From Caryophanales bacterium UBA5026 (GTDB taxonomy: Bacteria; Bacillota_I; Bacilli_A; RF39; UBA660), in assembly GCA_002416285.1 (NCBI GenBank), contig DICM01000031.1, forward strand, positions 34,997-59,003: 24,007 nt of DNA. The letters are read 5' to 3'. Both the position numbers and the translations under genes were made by a program. Within the stretch, counting starts at the first letter, position 1; every line of letters starts with the position of its first letter. Positions 1 to 6,782 of the stretch are shown here, piece by piece. The notes under the pieces were generated by a model. That model did no database searches. It saw only the letters and a program-made list of their open reading frames with translations, and was not told the origin of the DNA.

Positions 1-44
1 TATATTTTTTCTTTTATTTACATAAGCTTAGTTAGGTGAAAACT

Positions 45-710
45 ATGTTGAAATATAAATGTGGTGTTTTTCTATTATTTCTTTTCTGTCTTTGTAGTGT
101 TCAATTAGTACAGGCAAACAATAATAAGATGCCATTAATGGGAAAGGTTATCTATATTGATCCCGGTCATGGTGGAAGTGATCCGGGGGCGGTTTATAGA
201 GATATTGAAGAACACGAAATTAATTTAAAAATTAGCCTAAAATTAGAAAAATTATTATCTGAACAAGGTGCGATTGTTTTTTTAACACGTTATGGCAATT
301 ACGATTTATCAGTGAATCATACAATCAATCGAAAACGAAGTGATCTATCAAGGCGAAGTAATATGATTAATCAATCTTTATGTGACCTTTTTATTTCCAT
401 TCACTTAAATGCTGAGGAGAGTGGTAGGTGGAAAGGTGCTGAAGTATACTATGATCCAAAATTAGAAGAGAACGAAGAGATTGCTAAAGTCTTCCAGCAA
501 ATGTTTAAAAAATATTTATATTCCAAAAGAAGTTATAAAAAAACAGATGATCTCTATTTGCAGGATCGCATTAATCGCCCAGGAGTCTTAGTAGAGGTAG
601 GATTCTTAAGTAATGCTAGTGACCGATATCTATTAACACAAGATAGTTATCAAAACCAGGTGGCCCAAACTTTATTAAATGGTACATTAACTTATTTTAG
701 TAGTAAATAA
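45..710 (+). CDS. cwlD: Spore-cortex N-acetylmuramoyl-L-alanine amidase, CwlD-like
   Basis: 221-residue zinc amidase (Amidase_3). In CwlD it cuts the muramic acid-peptide bond in forespore peptidoglycan so that muramic-delta-lactam can form in the cortex. Visible: an N-terminal hydrophobic signal (residues 7-23), then IDPGHGGSDPG with zinc ligand H42, the EHEINL segment with E56, SIHLNA with H120, and VEVGFLSN with the catalytic glutamate E184. Length matches CwlD (about 235). An in-frame GTG lies at 36, but I chose ATG 45 because AGGTGA at 35-39 sits at the right distance from it. A terminator follows directly. cwlJ, another spore-peptidoglycan gene, lies 3.4 kb away, which supports a sporulation role. 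A generic cell-wall amidase is the alternative. Confidence 0.88.
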   Translation: MLKYKCGVFLLFLFCLCSVQLVQANNNKMPLMGKVIYIDPGHGGSDPGAVYRDIEEHEINLKISLKLEKLLSEQGAIVFLTRYGNYDLSVNHTINRKRSDLSRRSNMINQSLCDLFISIHLNAEESGRWKGAEVYYDPKLEENEEIAKVFQQMFKKYLYSKRSYKKTDDLYLQDRINRPGVLVEVGFLSNASDRYLLTQDSYQNQVAQTLLNGTLTYFSSK

Positions 711-736
711 AAAATCCTTTAAATAGGGATTTTTTT
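709..736 (+). terminator. Rho-independent terminator after cwlD
   Basis: AAAATCC and GGGATTTT arms around an 8-base AT loop, followed by a run of T. It begins at the cwlD stop codon. Confidence 0.8.
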
Positions 737-822
737 TCACAGAAAAGACACAAAAGATAAGTAAAATGTGTAAATAGAAAGAGTGAACTCTTTCAAAATA
801 CAATCAATCCATTCTCAACTTG

Positions 823-831
823 TGGTATAAT
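823..831 (+). promoter_or_regulatory. Extended -10 promoter for the Abi_2 gene
   Basis: TGGTATAAT is a perfect extended -10 (TGn plus TATAAT), 29 bp before the start codon. No good -35 lies 16-18 bp upstream, as is usual when an extended -10 is present. Confidence 0.6.
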
Positions 832-859
832 ATTATATATCGTAGCATGGAGGATTTGT

Positions 860-1792
860 ATGGGAAACAAAACATTTAAAAATCTGGAGGAACAAATTAG
901 TATTCTTGAAGAGAAAGGTTTAGTAATTCTTGATCGAGAAGAGGCAAAACAGATTCTTTTTAGGGAAAATTACTTTTTTGTAAGCGGATATCGTCATCTA
1001 TTTATGAGATCATTTAAGGATAAACGTTTCCTTCCCGGAGCAACATTTGATGAATTATATGGAGCTTTTGAATTTGATCGACATTTACGAAATATTATGT
1101 TTAAATATATTTTAATTATTGAAAATAATATTAAGTCAATTACAAGTTATCAATTATCAAGAAAATATGGTATTAGAGAAAAAGATTATTTAAATCCTAA
1201 AAACTTTAATCCAGATAATCTAAGAAATAGACAGGTAAATGATGTATTGAATAAAATGAAGCGTCAAATTCGGGCGAATGTTAGATCTCATACGGCTACT
1301 AGTCATTATCTTAATAACTATGGCTATATTCCACTTTGGATTTTAGTGAAGGTTTTATCATTCGGCCTAATGAGTGAATTATATAACATTCTAAAAACAG
1401 AGGATGCTTATGCGATCGCAGACATTTATCATTTAGATCCGGATACATTATCGATTTATCTATCTATGTTGGCAACTTATCGTAATTTATGTGCACATGA
1501 AGATATGCTTTATGATTACAGAATGCAGAAGACAGTTCCAGATACGAAGTATCATCGTATTTTAAATATTGATAAAACAGATGATGAATACGATTATGGA
1601 AAAAATGATTTGTTTGCTTTAGTAATCATTATGAAGCAAATGTTAACACCGGATGAATTTCGAGAGATGCTCTATGAAGTAGGATATGAAATTGATATCT
1701 TAGATGGCATAGTTGATGTAGTTCCGCTTAATTTAATTTTAAATAAGATTGGTTTTCCAGATAATTGGCGTGAGATTGTAAATATTGAATAA
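860..1792 (+). CDS. Abi family protein (Abi_2 / AbiD-AbiF type, HEPN)
   Basis: 310 residues. The N-terminus (about 8-50: a leucine-rich helix, a 'KGLVI' segment, then NYFFVSGYR) is the hallmark start of the Abi_2 family, named for the lactococcal abortive-infection proteins AbiD and AbiF. RNLCAH at R208-H213 is the Rx4H signature of HEPN ribonucleases, so the protein probably cleaves RNA upon infection or stress; the target is not known. GGAGG (849-853) precedes ATG 860. It has its own promoter and lies 9 bp before the HtrA-like gene, so the two may be co-transcribed. It sits among core genes, not in the mobile region, although the family is commonly exchanged. Confidence 0.8.
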   Translation: MGNKTFKNLEEQISILEEKGLVILDREEAKQILFRENYFFVSGYRHLFMRSFKDKRFLPGATFDELYGAFEFDRHLRNIMFKYILIIENNIKSITSYQLSRKYGIREKDYLNPKNFNPDNLRNRQVNDVLNKMKRQIRANVRSHTATSHYLNNYGYIPLWILVKVLSFGLMSELYNILKTEDAYAIADIYHLDPDTLSIYLSMLATYRNLCAHEDMLYDYRMQKTVPDTKYHRILNIDKTDDEYDYGKNDLFALVIIMKQMLTPDEFREMLYEVGYEIDILDGIVDVVPLNLILNKIGFPDNWREIVNIE

Positions 1793-1801
1793 GGAGGAAT
1801 T

Positions 1802-2902
1802 ATGAGAGAAAAAAGATTTCCCTATGTTGGTGCAATTGTAAGCTTTTTTGTTGGAGTAATAGGAACACTTATAACAGTATATTTTCTATTTGGAACGAAT
1901 GGTGCCCAGACGGTTGCCGGTGGTACAGAAATGAAAAATGTAACAGTAACAGAAACAGACACAATCAAGTCTTCTATTTCTAAAGTATATAATTCTGTGT
2001 ACGTAATTCAAACATATGATAAAGGTGGGAATAATACTGGAACAGGTACAGGTTTTGTATATAAAAAGGATGATAAAGTAGGATATGTTCTTACCAATCA
2101 TCATGTCATTAGTGGAGCCTCATCTGCTAAAATTGTGACAAGTGAGGGTGCAAGTTATGATGCGAAAGTTCTAGGCAGTGACGAATATTCTGATATAGCA
2201 GTCTTATCAGTTCCGTTAGAAGCAGTTCTTCAGATTGCAACAATTGGTGATAGTAGTACAGCAGAACTTGGAGATACTGTATTTACAGTAGGTTCTCCAC
2301 TTGGAATTAAATATCAAGGAACGGTAACAAAAGGAATTTTGTCTGGTACTGATCGACAGGTTACAGTGCAACTTACAAATGGTAGCTTTAATATGAGTGT
2401 GCTACAAACAGACGCAGCTATTAATCCGGGTAATAGTGGTGGTCCATTATTGAATATTAATGGAGAAGTGATTGGTATTACTTCAATGAAATTAGTTCAA
2501 GATGAAATTGAAGGGATGGGCTTCGCATTACCAATCGAGTTTGTAATGTCCTATGTTGATCAACTTGAGAAAGGTGAAAAGATCGTTCGACCATTACTTG
2601 GAGTTCAAATGATTGACGTCAGCAATTCTAATTTACTTGCTTATTATGGAATTAATATTAATTCTAAAATTACTTCTGGAGTTGCTATTGTGGAAGTTCA
2701 GGATAGCTCACCAGCAAGCGATGCTGGCCTCCAAAAAGGGGATATTATTATTGCAATAGAAGATAGTAAAGTAGAAGATTCTGCTACTCTAAAATCACAT
2801 CTTTATAAATATCAAGTAGGAGATACTATTCATTTAACGATTAATCGTGATGGAAAAGATCGTGAAGTTCAGGTGAAACTATCAAAAGGATTAGAGAGTT
2901 AA
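1802..2902 (+). CDS. Membrane-anchored HtrA/DegP-type serine protease with PDZ domain
   Basis: 366 residues. A single membrane segment (about 8-30) anchors a trypsin-like protease facing the outside, where HtrA proteins degrade misfolded secreted proteins. Catalytic triad: H101 in TNHHV, D131 in SDIAVL, S212 in NPGNSGGP. A PDZ domain occupies about 265-360 with the carboxylate-binding LLGV loop and the GLQKGD motif. AAGGAGG (1791-1797) sits 4 bases before ATG 1802, only 9 bp after the Abi_2 stop, so transcription is likely continuous. Length and order are normal for Firmicute HtrA proteins. The terminator overlaps the stop codon. Confidence 0.92.
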   Translation: MREKRFPYVGAIVSFFVGVIGTLITVYFLFGTNGAQTVAGGTEMKNVTVTETDTIKSSISKVYNSVYVIQTYDKGGNNTGTGTGFVYKKDDKVGYVLTNHHVISGASSAKIVTSEGASYDAKVLGSDEYSDIAVLSVPLEAVLQIATIGDSSTAELGDTVFTVGSPLGIKYQGTVTKGILSGTDRQVTVQLTNGSFNMSVLQTDAAINPGNSGGPLLNINGEVIGITSMKLVQDEIEGMGFALPIEFVMSYVDQLEKGEKIVRPLLGVQMIDVSNSNLLAYYGININSKITSGVAIVEVQDSSPASDAGLQKGDIIIAIEDSKVEDSATLKSHLYKYQVGDTIHLTINRDGKDREVQVKLSKGLES

Positions 2903-2917
2903 AACTCTCTTTTTTTG
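2893..2917 (+). terminator. Terminator overlapping the stop of the HtrA-like gene
   Basis: AGAGAG and CTCTCT arms around TTAAAA, followed by TTTTTTT. The stop codon lies in the loop. Confidence 0.85.
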
Positions 2918-2962
2918 CTTTTTTTCTTAAATTGTAGTAAGATATATCAAAGGAGAGAGATT

Positions 2963-3253
2963 ATGGCTTTATCTATTACAGGAGTAGGGTGTATTTCTAA
3001 AATTGCTTCCTTGCAGCCAGTGAAACTCTTAGATCCAGGAAGACCACAATTTCATCCAACGATATCTAGTGTGCAACAAAATTCATTTGCCGAGATTGTT
3101 GAACAAACGAGTCATACTTATGTCACTTATTATTGTCAACAAGATGCTGCAAATCCATTGACATTAGAAGAACAGAAGGCTGAATTTGAGCATGAGATGA
3201 ATGTTGGACGACAACGACTAAAATTTCAAGAAAAGAAAAATTATAAGGGCTGA
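2963..3253 (+). CDS. Small conserved-looking protein of unknown function
   Basis: 96 residues from ATG 2963, chosen because AGGAGAGAG (2951-2959) precedes it; an upstream in-frame ATG at 2915 lies inside the previous terminator and has no ribosome site. No signal peptide or membrane segment. The first half is rich in proline and serine (VKLLDPGRPQFHP), the second half is a charged helix (about 60-90, LEEQKAEFEHEM). I do not recognise the family. It has its own terminator and stands alone between the HtrA-like gene and a LysM protein. Confidence 0.65.
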   Translation: MALSITGVGCISKIASLQPVKLLDPGRPQFHPTISSVQQNSFAEIVEQTSHTYVTYYCQQDAANPLTLEEQKAEFEHEMNVGRQRLKFQEKKNYKG

Positions 3254-3270
3254 CATATGTCAGTTTTTTT
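3250..3270 (+). terminator. Terminator after the 96-residue protein
   Basis: Perfect 14-base palindrome CTGACATATGTCAG followed by seven T. It overlaps the stop codon TGA. Confidence 0.85.
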
Positions 3271-3272
3271 AT

Positions 3273-3298
3273 ACTTTTTTTAACACTCGCATATAGTA
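3273..3298 (+). promoter_or_regulatory. Possible sigma-K/sigma-E promoter before the LysM gene
   Basis: CATATAGTA at 3290-3298 fits the sigma-K -10 form CATAnnnTA. An AC dinucleotide at 3273-3274, about 15 bases upstream, could be the -35. No sigma-A -35/-10 pair is seen here. Short motifs of this kind arise by chance in AT-rich DNA, so this is only suggestive. Confidence 0.3.
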
Positions 3299-3315
3299 TG
3301 ATAAGGGGGAATTAT

Positions 3316-4059
3316 ATGAATGAAATCGCTTCTTATTGTAAGTTAATTATATCTGAGAAATATCTGCCATTTTTTTCGGATTGTGATTTGAAACAAATAG
3401 ATGAACATAAAAAACTTGATAATATTCCTAATTTATATTTTATTCCGATTGCTGAAGATGCGGATATCCATATTGTCCTATCAAAAAAAAGTAACTATTC
3501 ATCTGTAAAGTTTCAAAAAAATGCTGATTTTTTTTATCATATAGAAAATAGAACTCTACCAAATAATTGGGAGAAAGATTATTATAAAGTACAAAATGAA
3601 TCCAAAGATGAAATTGTAGTAATTCGTTGGAATCCAAGAAAACAAAGAATGAATGAAGAATTATTAAACTCTATCGTCTACATTTTCTCGGATTTTAGAA
3701 ATAATACTGTAGAAAATCATATTGAAGTCAATGAAAATAAGAGTTGGAAATATCATTTAGTGCAGGAGGGAGAAGATTTATATAATATTAGTAAGGATCA
3801 AAATGTAACAATGCATGCTCTTATGGAACAAAATAAATTATCCAGTTCATTATTATATATTGGTCAGATTTTAGAGATACCAGAATATCAATTAGATAGT
3901 GATAGAATGGATTTCGATAATACATATCAGTTGCAAGAAGGAGATACACTAGCTTCTATTGCCAAAGATAAAGGGTTTACGCAAGATGAACTCATTCAAT
4001 TTAATGGGTTTAAAAGTAATTTATTAAGTGTTGGGACTATTATTAGATTTCCAAAATAA
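3316..4059 (+). CDS. Two-LysM protein, possibly spore-associated
   Basis: 247 residues from ATG 3316, preceded by GGGGGA (3305-3310); the ATG at 3298 has no ribosome site. Residues 1-135 form an unrecognised, mostly beta/alpha N-terminal domain. Residues 146-188 and 204-246 are two LysM repeats (YHLVQEGEDLYNIS...IGQILEIP and YQLQEGDTLASIA...VGTIIRFP) that bind N-acetylglucosamine-containing glycans. There is no signal peptide or membrane segment, which for a LysM protein suggests action from the mother-cell side on the spore coat or cortex, as for SafA or SpoVID-type proteins. The sigma-K-like upstream motif and neighbouring cwlD and cwlJ agree. That role is an inference. Confidence 0.8.
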   Translation: MNEIASYCKLIISEKYLPFFSDCDLKQIDEHKKLDNIPNLYFIPIAEDADIHIVLSKKSNYSSVKFQKNADFFYHIENRTLPNNWEKDYYKVQNESKDEIVVIRWNPRKQRMNEELLNSIVYIFSDFRNNTVENHIEVNENKSWKYHLVQEGEDLYNISKDQNVTMHALMEQNKLSSSLLYIGQILEIPEYQLDSDRMDFDNTYQLQEGDTLASIAKDKGFTQDELIQFNGFKSNLLSVGTIIRFPK

Positions 4060-4084
4060 AACCTTCATATAGAAGGTCTTTTAG
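4058..4084. terminator. Bidirectional terminator between convergent genes
   Basis: ACCTTC and GAAGGT arms around ATATA, with A-rich sequence on the left and CTTTT on the right. It separates the LysM gene from cwlJ. Confidence 0.75.
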
Positions 4085-4509
4085 TGAAGCTGTTTACATA
4101 CACCGGTAGCTGGTTTATAAAAGCAATGATTTTTATAGCGTCCTGATAAGCTTTGGTCCCACCATGTTGCTTGGCAAGTGGTTCCACTTGCAGGAGCATA
4201 AAACCATAGAGCATTTGTTGCCGGATAGTAATACTCCCCATTGATTACCCGATCCGCTAGACGCTGTTCCTTTGTTGTAGGGTTACTAAAAAATAAGGGA
4301 CTATCCTTCCCCGAAAATCCGCCTGGAGATTGATAAATCATTTCAGAAATTGTCCTAATATCACCAAATGTTAGACAATCTGATATTGTTCTATTGACGC
4401 CGACATTTCCAACCATCAGCATTCCTAAGTCTCCTTCACCCACTGCTTCTGCTCTCATTAAGCGAGCTAACAAATCTCTTTCTTTTGTTGTATATTTTAA
4501 TATGGCCAT
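4081..4509 (-). CDS. cwlJ: Spore cortex-lytic hydrolase CwlJ
   Basis: 142 residues, the length of Bacillus subtilis CwlJ, with the same landmarks: ARLMRAEAxGEG near the start (likely catalytic E21), GMLMVGNVGVNR, IYQSPGGF, and the C-terminal HCFYKPATGVC. It belongs to the SleB/CwlJ family (Hydrolase_2), which degrades cortex peptidoglycan at germination. Like CwlJ and unlike SleB it lacks a signal peptide, as expected for a protein made in the mother cell and placed in the coat. ATG 4509 was chosen over an upstream GTG (4518) because AGGTGA lies 5 bases before it. No GerQ-like partner is seen here. Confidence 0.88.
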   Translation of the reverse strand: MAILKYTTKERDLLARLMRAEAVGEGDLGMLMVGNVGVNRTISDCLTFGDIRTISEMIYQSPGGFSGKDSPLFFSNPTTKEQRLADRVINGEYYYPATNALWFYAPASGTTCQATWWDQSLSGRYKNHCFYKPATGVCKQLH

Positions 4510-4561
4510 ATTGATCACCTATTTTAATATATTCTAATTAGATTATTGTGTGAAAAAATAC

Positions 4562-4590
4562 TTGTTTACCTGTAAAAAATGTGTTACAAT
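4562..4590 (+). promoter_or_regulatory. Sigma-A promoter of the broken tRNA-Trp
   Basis: TTGTTT (4562-4567), 17-base spacer, TACAAT (4585-4590). It drives the tRNA-Trp 5' half, so it is probably the ancestral tRNA-Trp promoter. Confidence 0.7.
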
Positions 4591-4623
4591 AATGGTGTTT
4601 TCTTAGCAATAAAAATTATTTAT

Positions 4624-4662
4624 AGGAGCGTAGTTCCAATGGTAGAACGTTGGTCTCCAAAA
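4624..4662 (+). pseudogene. 5' half of tRNA-Trp, truncated in the anticodon arm (att-like scar)
   Basis: Bases 4624-4662 match the acceptor 5' strand, D arm, anticodon stem 5' strand and CTCCAAA loop of the intact tRNA-Trp at 4855. The last 22 bases (4641-4662) are identical to 4873-4894. Similarity stops abruptly after the anticodon loop; no 3' half follows, so this copy cannot fold into a tRNA. Upstream it differs by one base in the acceptor stem (AGGAGCG against AGGAGTG) and by a one-base deletion in the D loop. Site-specific integration within a tRNA anticodon loop explains the junction. Confidence 0.8.
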
Positions 4663-4854
4663 GCGAAGGATAGGGTTGACTTCGATAGTGAAAATTCCTT
4701 ATTTTATGGGGAATATATTTTTGAATTTAGGAATATGTACCAAACCCATGTACCAAAAGTGTTAATTAATTTGAATTAAGTTTAATTGATTTTAATAAAT
4801 TTCATTCGATTATATGTTATATTTAGAATGGTACACAAATACAAATTTATTAAT
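4663..4854 (+). other. Foreign spacer between tRNA-Trp copies, candidate remnant of an integrated element
   Basis: About 190 bases of AT-rich DNA with no convincing gene. It has a direct repeat of ATGTACCAAA at 4735-4744 and 4748-4757, 13 bases apart, and an ATTCC...GGAAT inverted pair near 4694-4713. Closely spaced direct repeats beside an att core resemble arm-type binding sites of tyrosine integrases. TTGATT (4786-4791) with TTATAT (4810-4815) could be the promoter of the intact tRNA downstream. Confidence 0.45.
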
Positions 4855-4931
4855 AGGAGTGTAGTTCCAATCGGTAGAACGTTGGTCTCCAAAACCAAAT
4901 GTTGCGAGTTCGAGTCTTGCCACTCCTGCCA
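4855..4931 (+). tRNA. tRNA-Trp (anticodon CCA)
   Basis: Complete cloverleaf: acceptor AGGAGTG/CACTCCT, D stem GTTC/GAAC, anticodon stem TTGGT/ACCAA with loop CTCCAAA (anticodon CCA), T stem GCGAG/CTTGC, discriminator G and an encoded CCA end. The 5' half is duplicated at 4624-4662. Confidence 0.96.
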
Positions 4932-4972
4932 TATATGAAATCACTCCAACTTTTGGAGTTAAAACATAAATA

Positions 4973-5006
4973 AACCGTGTAAAATAAAGGGATTACGCGG
5001 TTTTTT
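4973..5006 (+). terminator. Terminator after tRNA-Trp
   Basis: AACCGTGTAA pairs with TTACGCGGTT (ten pairs, one G-U), followed by a T run. Confidence 0.8.
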
Positions 5007-5034
5007 GTTTTGATAAAAAAAGGAGTGAAAAAGC

Positions 5035-5331
5035 ATGAATTTTAACTATAAAAATCTAAAAAAAGATGTTAATTTTGAAAAACGTATAGAAATAACTTGT
5101 AATATGAATAATGCGAAGTGTGAATTTATACAGGGCAAGATAATAGGAATAGATAAAACCAATATAAGTGTAATTGAGCCTCATAGAGTTAATATAAGCA
5201 TTAAATCTAAGAAGCTATTAGTGTTGTATTTTGATAAAGATAATCTCTTTCTATATGATAGAACAATACCACTAACAATTAAAAAGTTAGTAATGTTATT
5301 AAAAGCAATTAAGGAGGAATATAATGGTTAA
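5035..5331 (+). CDS. Small protein of unknown function, first gene of the Rep-like operon
   Basis: 98 residues. AAGGAG lies 9 bases before ATG 5035. The predicted core is beta-rich (about 20-80: FIQGKIIGIDKTNISV, VNISIKSKKLLVLYF) with a C-terminal helix, so a small beta-barrel or Sm/YolD-like fold is possible, but I do not recognise the family. It overlaps the next gene by 8 bases, so the two are translationally coupled, suggesting that it assists or regulates the HUH protein. It starts the mobile region just after tRNA-Trp. Confidence 0.65.
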   Translation: MNFNYKNLKKDVNFEKRIEITCNMNNAKCEFIQGKIIGIDKTNISVIEPHRVNISIKSKKLLVLYFDKDNLFLYDRTIPLTIKKLVMLLKAIKEEYNG

Positions 5332-6115
5332 AAGTAAAATGGGTATGGGAACAGTAGAGGCTCATAAGAAATTTGAAAGTTTTGCAGAAGCACGTAGATA
5401 TGCGAAAAATTTAAGACATGCAGTTAATTATATTTGTAAAAATAAAGGGTATCAAGCAAGTGTTATGACAGTTGTTAGTAATATGAAAAAAGGGACAAGT
5501 GATTTAAGATATAATTCAAGCGGAAAAAGAGGAAGGCCTAAAAATGAATTAGTAGCAAATCCATTATATAAAGGGAATTGTACTACCGATTGGCATATTC
5601 ATATATTAGTTTTTAGTAATCCTAGTTATGCACTTAGAAATCTTATTAAAGATTATATTGATAAGAATTGGGGCAATATACCGAGTGATAAAAGTGATAG
5701 TACAAGGAAAGAAAAAGCCTATAAAGAAACTACTAATATCAAAATAGCCGATTATTTTATCGACCAAAGTTCAGAAGTAAGATTTGTTAATTGTAATTAT
5801 AGCGGAGAAAAAGATTTTGATTATACCCTTAGAGATTATTATAGAGAGTATATGAAATTAAAAAGTAGTAAACACAAGTTAAATGAAAGACATAGATTAA
5901 ACCCTATGCGTGAAGAAAAATATGAACATCAATTAAAAAGAATAGAAACGCCATTTAAACAAGTGGAAGAATACCTTTATAGTATTACAGAAGAACAAGA
6001 TAAAAAAGACCAAAGAGAATATATGAAGAAAGTAAGATTATCTAAAATTAGTCAAAATTATAATAAAATGCAGAATATAAGTATCAGACATAGGTTTGAA
6101 GAAGCCTATTATTAG
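5324..6115 (+). CDS. Putative HUH-superfamily Rep/relaxase-like protein
   Basis: 263 residues. DWHIHILV at 89-96 gives the H91-x-H93 metal-binding pair, flanked by hydrophobics, of HUH single-strand endonucleases that start rolling-circle replication or conjugal transfer. Y144 in IADYFIDQ, about 50 residues later, is a candidate nucleophile. GKRGRPKNE (67-75) resembles an AT-hook. The C-terminal third (about 165-255) is highly charged and helical. AAGGAGG (5312-5318) lies just before ATG 5324, within the upstream gene's end. The protein is shorter than classical relaxases, which favours a Rep-like initiator for an integrative mobilizable element. Only motif-level evidence supports this. Confidence 0.6.
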   Translation: MVKSKMGMGTVEAHKKFESFAEARRYAKNLRHAVNYICKNKGYQASVMTVVSNMKKGTSDLRYNSSGKRGRPKNELVANPLYKGNCTTDWHIHILVFSNPSYALRNLIKDYIDKNWGNIPSDKSDSTRKEKAYKETTNIKIADYFIDQSSEVRFVNCNYSGEKDFDYTLRDYYREYMKLKSSKHKLNERHRLNPMREEKYEHQLKRIETPFKQVEEYLYSITEEQDKKDQREYMKKVRLSKISQNYNKMQNISIRHRFEEAYY

Positions 6116-6335
6116 AGGGAAACATAAAAAAAGGTAATAGCGTTTAACTATCATATAATAGATATAAAATAAATATATAGCCCTATATAACAATAAATAG
6201 AAAGATAACCAGATAATTTGTAGGGATCATTCTATAAAATGACTAGAGTTATATTCAAGATTTGTTATATAGATTTATTGATAACATCTTTGTAAATTAA
6301 AGAGATTATTGGCTATTGTAAGATAATGAGTATAG
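6116..6335. other. AT-rich intergenic region with palindromes beside the HUH gene
   Basis: No gene seen. TATATAG-CC-CTATATA is a 16-base hairpin at 6174-6189, and CATT...AATG lies near 6229-6242. A partial inverted pair, ATAACAATAAAT and ATTTATTGATAA, spans about 6190-6285. These could be a double-strand origin or oriT for the neighbouring HUH protein, but AT-rich DNA yields palindromes easily. Confidence 0.35.
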
Positions 6336-6665
6336 TTATTTATCATTAAGTCCATCAATATATGCCTCTGCTTTAGCCTTATCAGTTGAAGATAGTTTAT
6401 TTATTTTATTTAATAGCATAAAGTCGTTATCTGAAATATTGTTAGGTTTAATAGTATCTATTGGCATATCATATTTAGTTCTACATAAAAGATAATCAAT
6501 AGAGGTATTATAATAATCTGCTAAAGCAATAAGCATATCAGCATTAGGAAAAATTCTTCCAGTTTCATAAGAACTAATAGTTTCTTGAGTTGTATCTAAA
6601 TCCATAGCAACTTTAGTTTGTTTGTAATCTTTAGATAATCGTATTTGTTTTAAGTTATTCTTCAT
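6336..6665 (-). CDS. XRE-family transcriptional repressor
   Basis: 109 residues. Residues 4-60 are a Cro/cI helix-turn-helix (LKQIRLSKDYKQTKVAMDLD, then TQETISSYETGR as recognition helix, then PNADMLIALADYYNTSIDYLL). The rest is a short helical tail, so there is no RecA-responsive peptidase domain. GAGGAGGG precedes its ATG. It is transcribed away from the nuclease gene at 6783, and such repressors usually control both promoters of the shared region. It is probably the element's maintenance regulator or the controller of the adjacent nuclease. Confidence 0.88.
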   Translation of the reverse strand: MKNNLKQIRLSKDYKQTKVAMDLDTTQETISSYETGRIFPNADMLIALADYYNTSIDYLLCRTKYDMPIDTIKPNNISDNDFMLLNKINKLSSTDKAKAEAYIDGLNDK

Positions 6666-6698
6666 ATTCGCCCTCCTCTATAATAATTTTCTCATTAT

Positions 6699-6764
6699 TA
6701 AAAATTGGTGATAGCAATATTTAATATATCAATATGCGTATAATTATATATTTTATGGTATAAT
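6699..6764 (+). promoter_or_regulatory. Divergent control region of the XRE repressor and nuclease genes
   Basis: TGGTATAAT (6756-6764) is an extended -10 for the rightward gene, giving a leader of only about 12 bases. The sequence from 6709 to 6729 runs from GATA to TATC around ATATT-T-AATAT, a plausible operator dyad for the XRE protein. No strong -35 is seen. Confidence 0.45.
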
Positions 6765-6782
6765 GTCGTTGGGTGTTATATT

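Noticed and set aside
1886..2104. Minus-strand ORF within the HtrA-like gene, and similar ones at 3440, 7593, 10023 and 14073
   Set aside because: Antisense to well-supported genes, hydrophobic or Phe/Ile-rich composition, no ribosome sites.
4735..4757. Short direct repeats considered as a CRISPR-like array
   Set aside because: Only two 10-base copies with a 3-base gap; no array periodicity and no cas genes in the window.
4579..4779. Plus-strand ORF of 66 codons over the truncated tRNA-Trp
   Set aside because: No ribosome site, runs through the tRNA half and the junction, and the sequence is not protein-like.
4641..4894. Idea that the tRNA-Trp core is the att site of one of the two large serine recombinases
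   Set aside because: No third copy of the core was found near 12.7 kb or 22.7 kb, and anticodon-loop integration is more typical of tyrosine integrases. No tyrosine integrase is present, so the event appears older.
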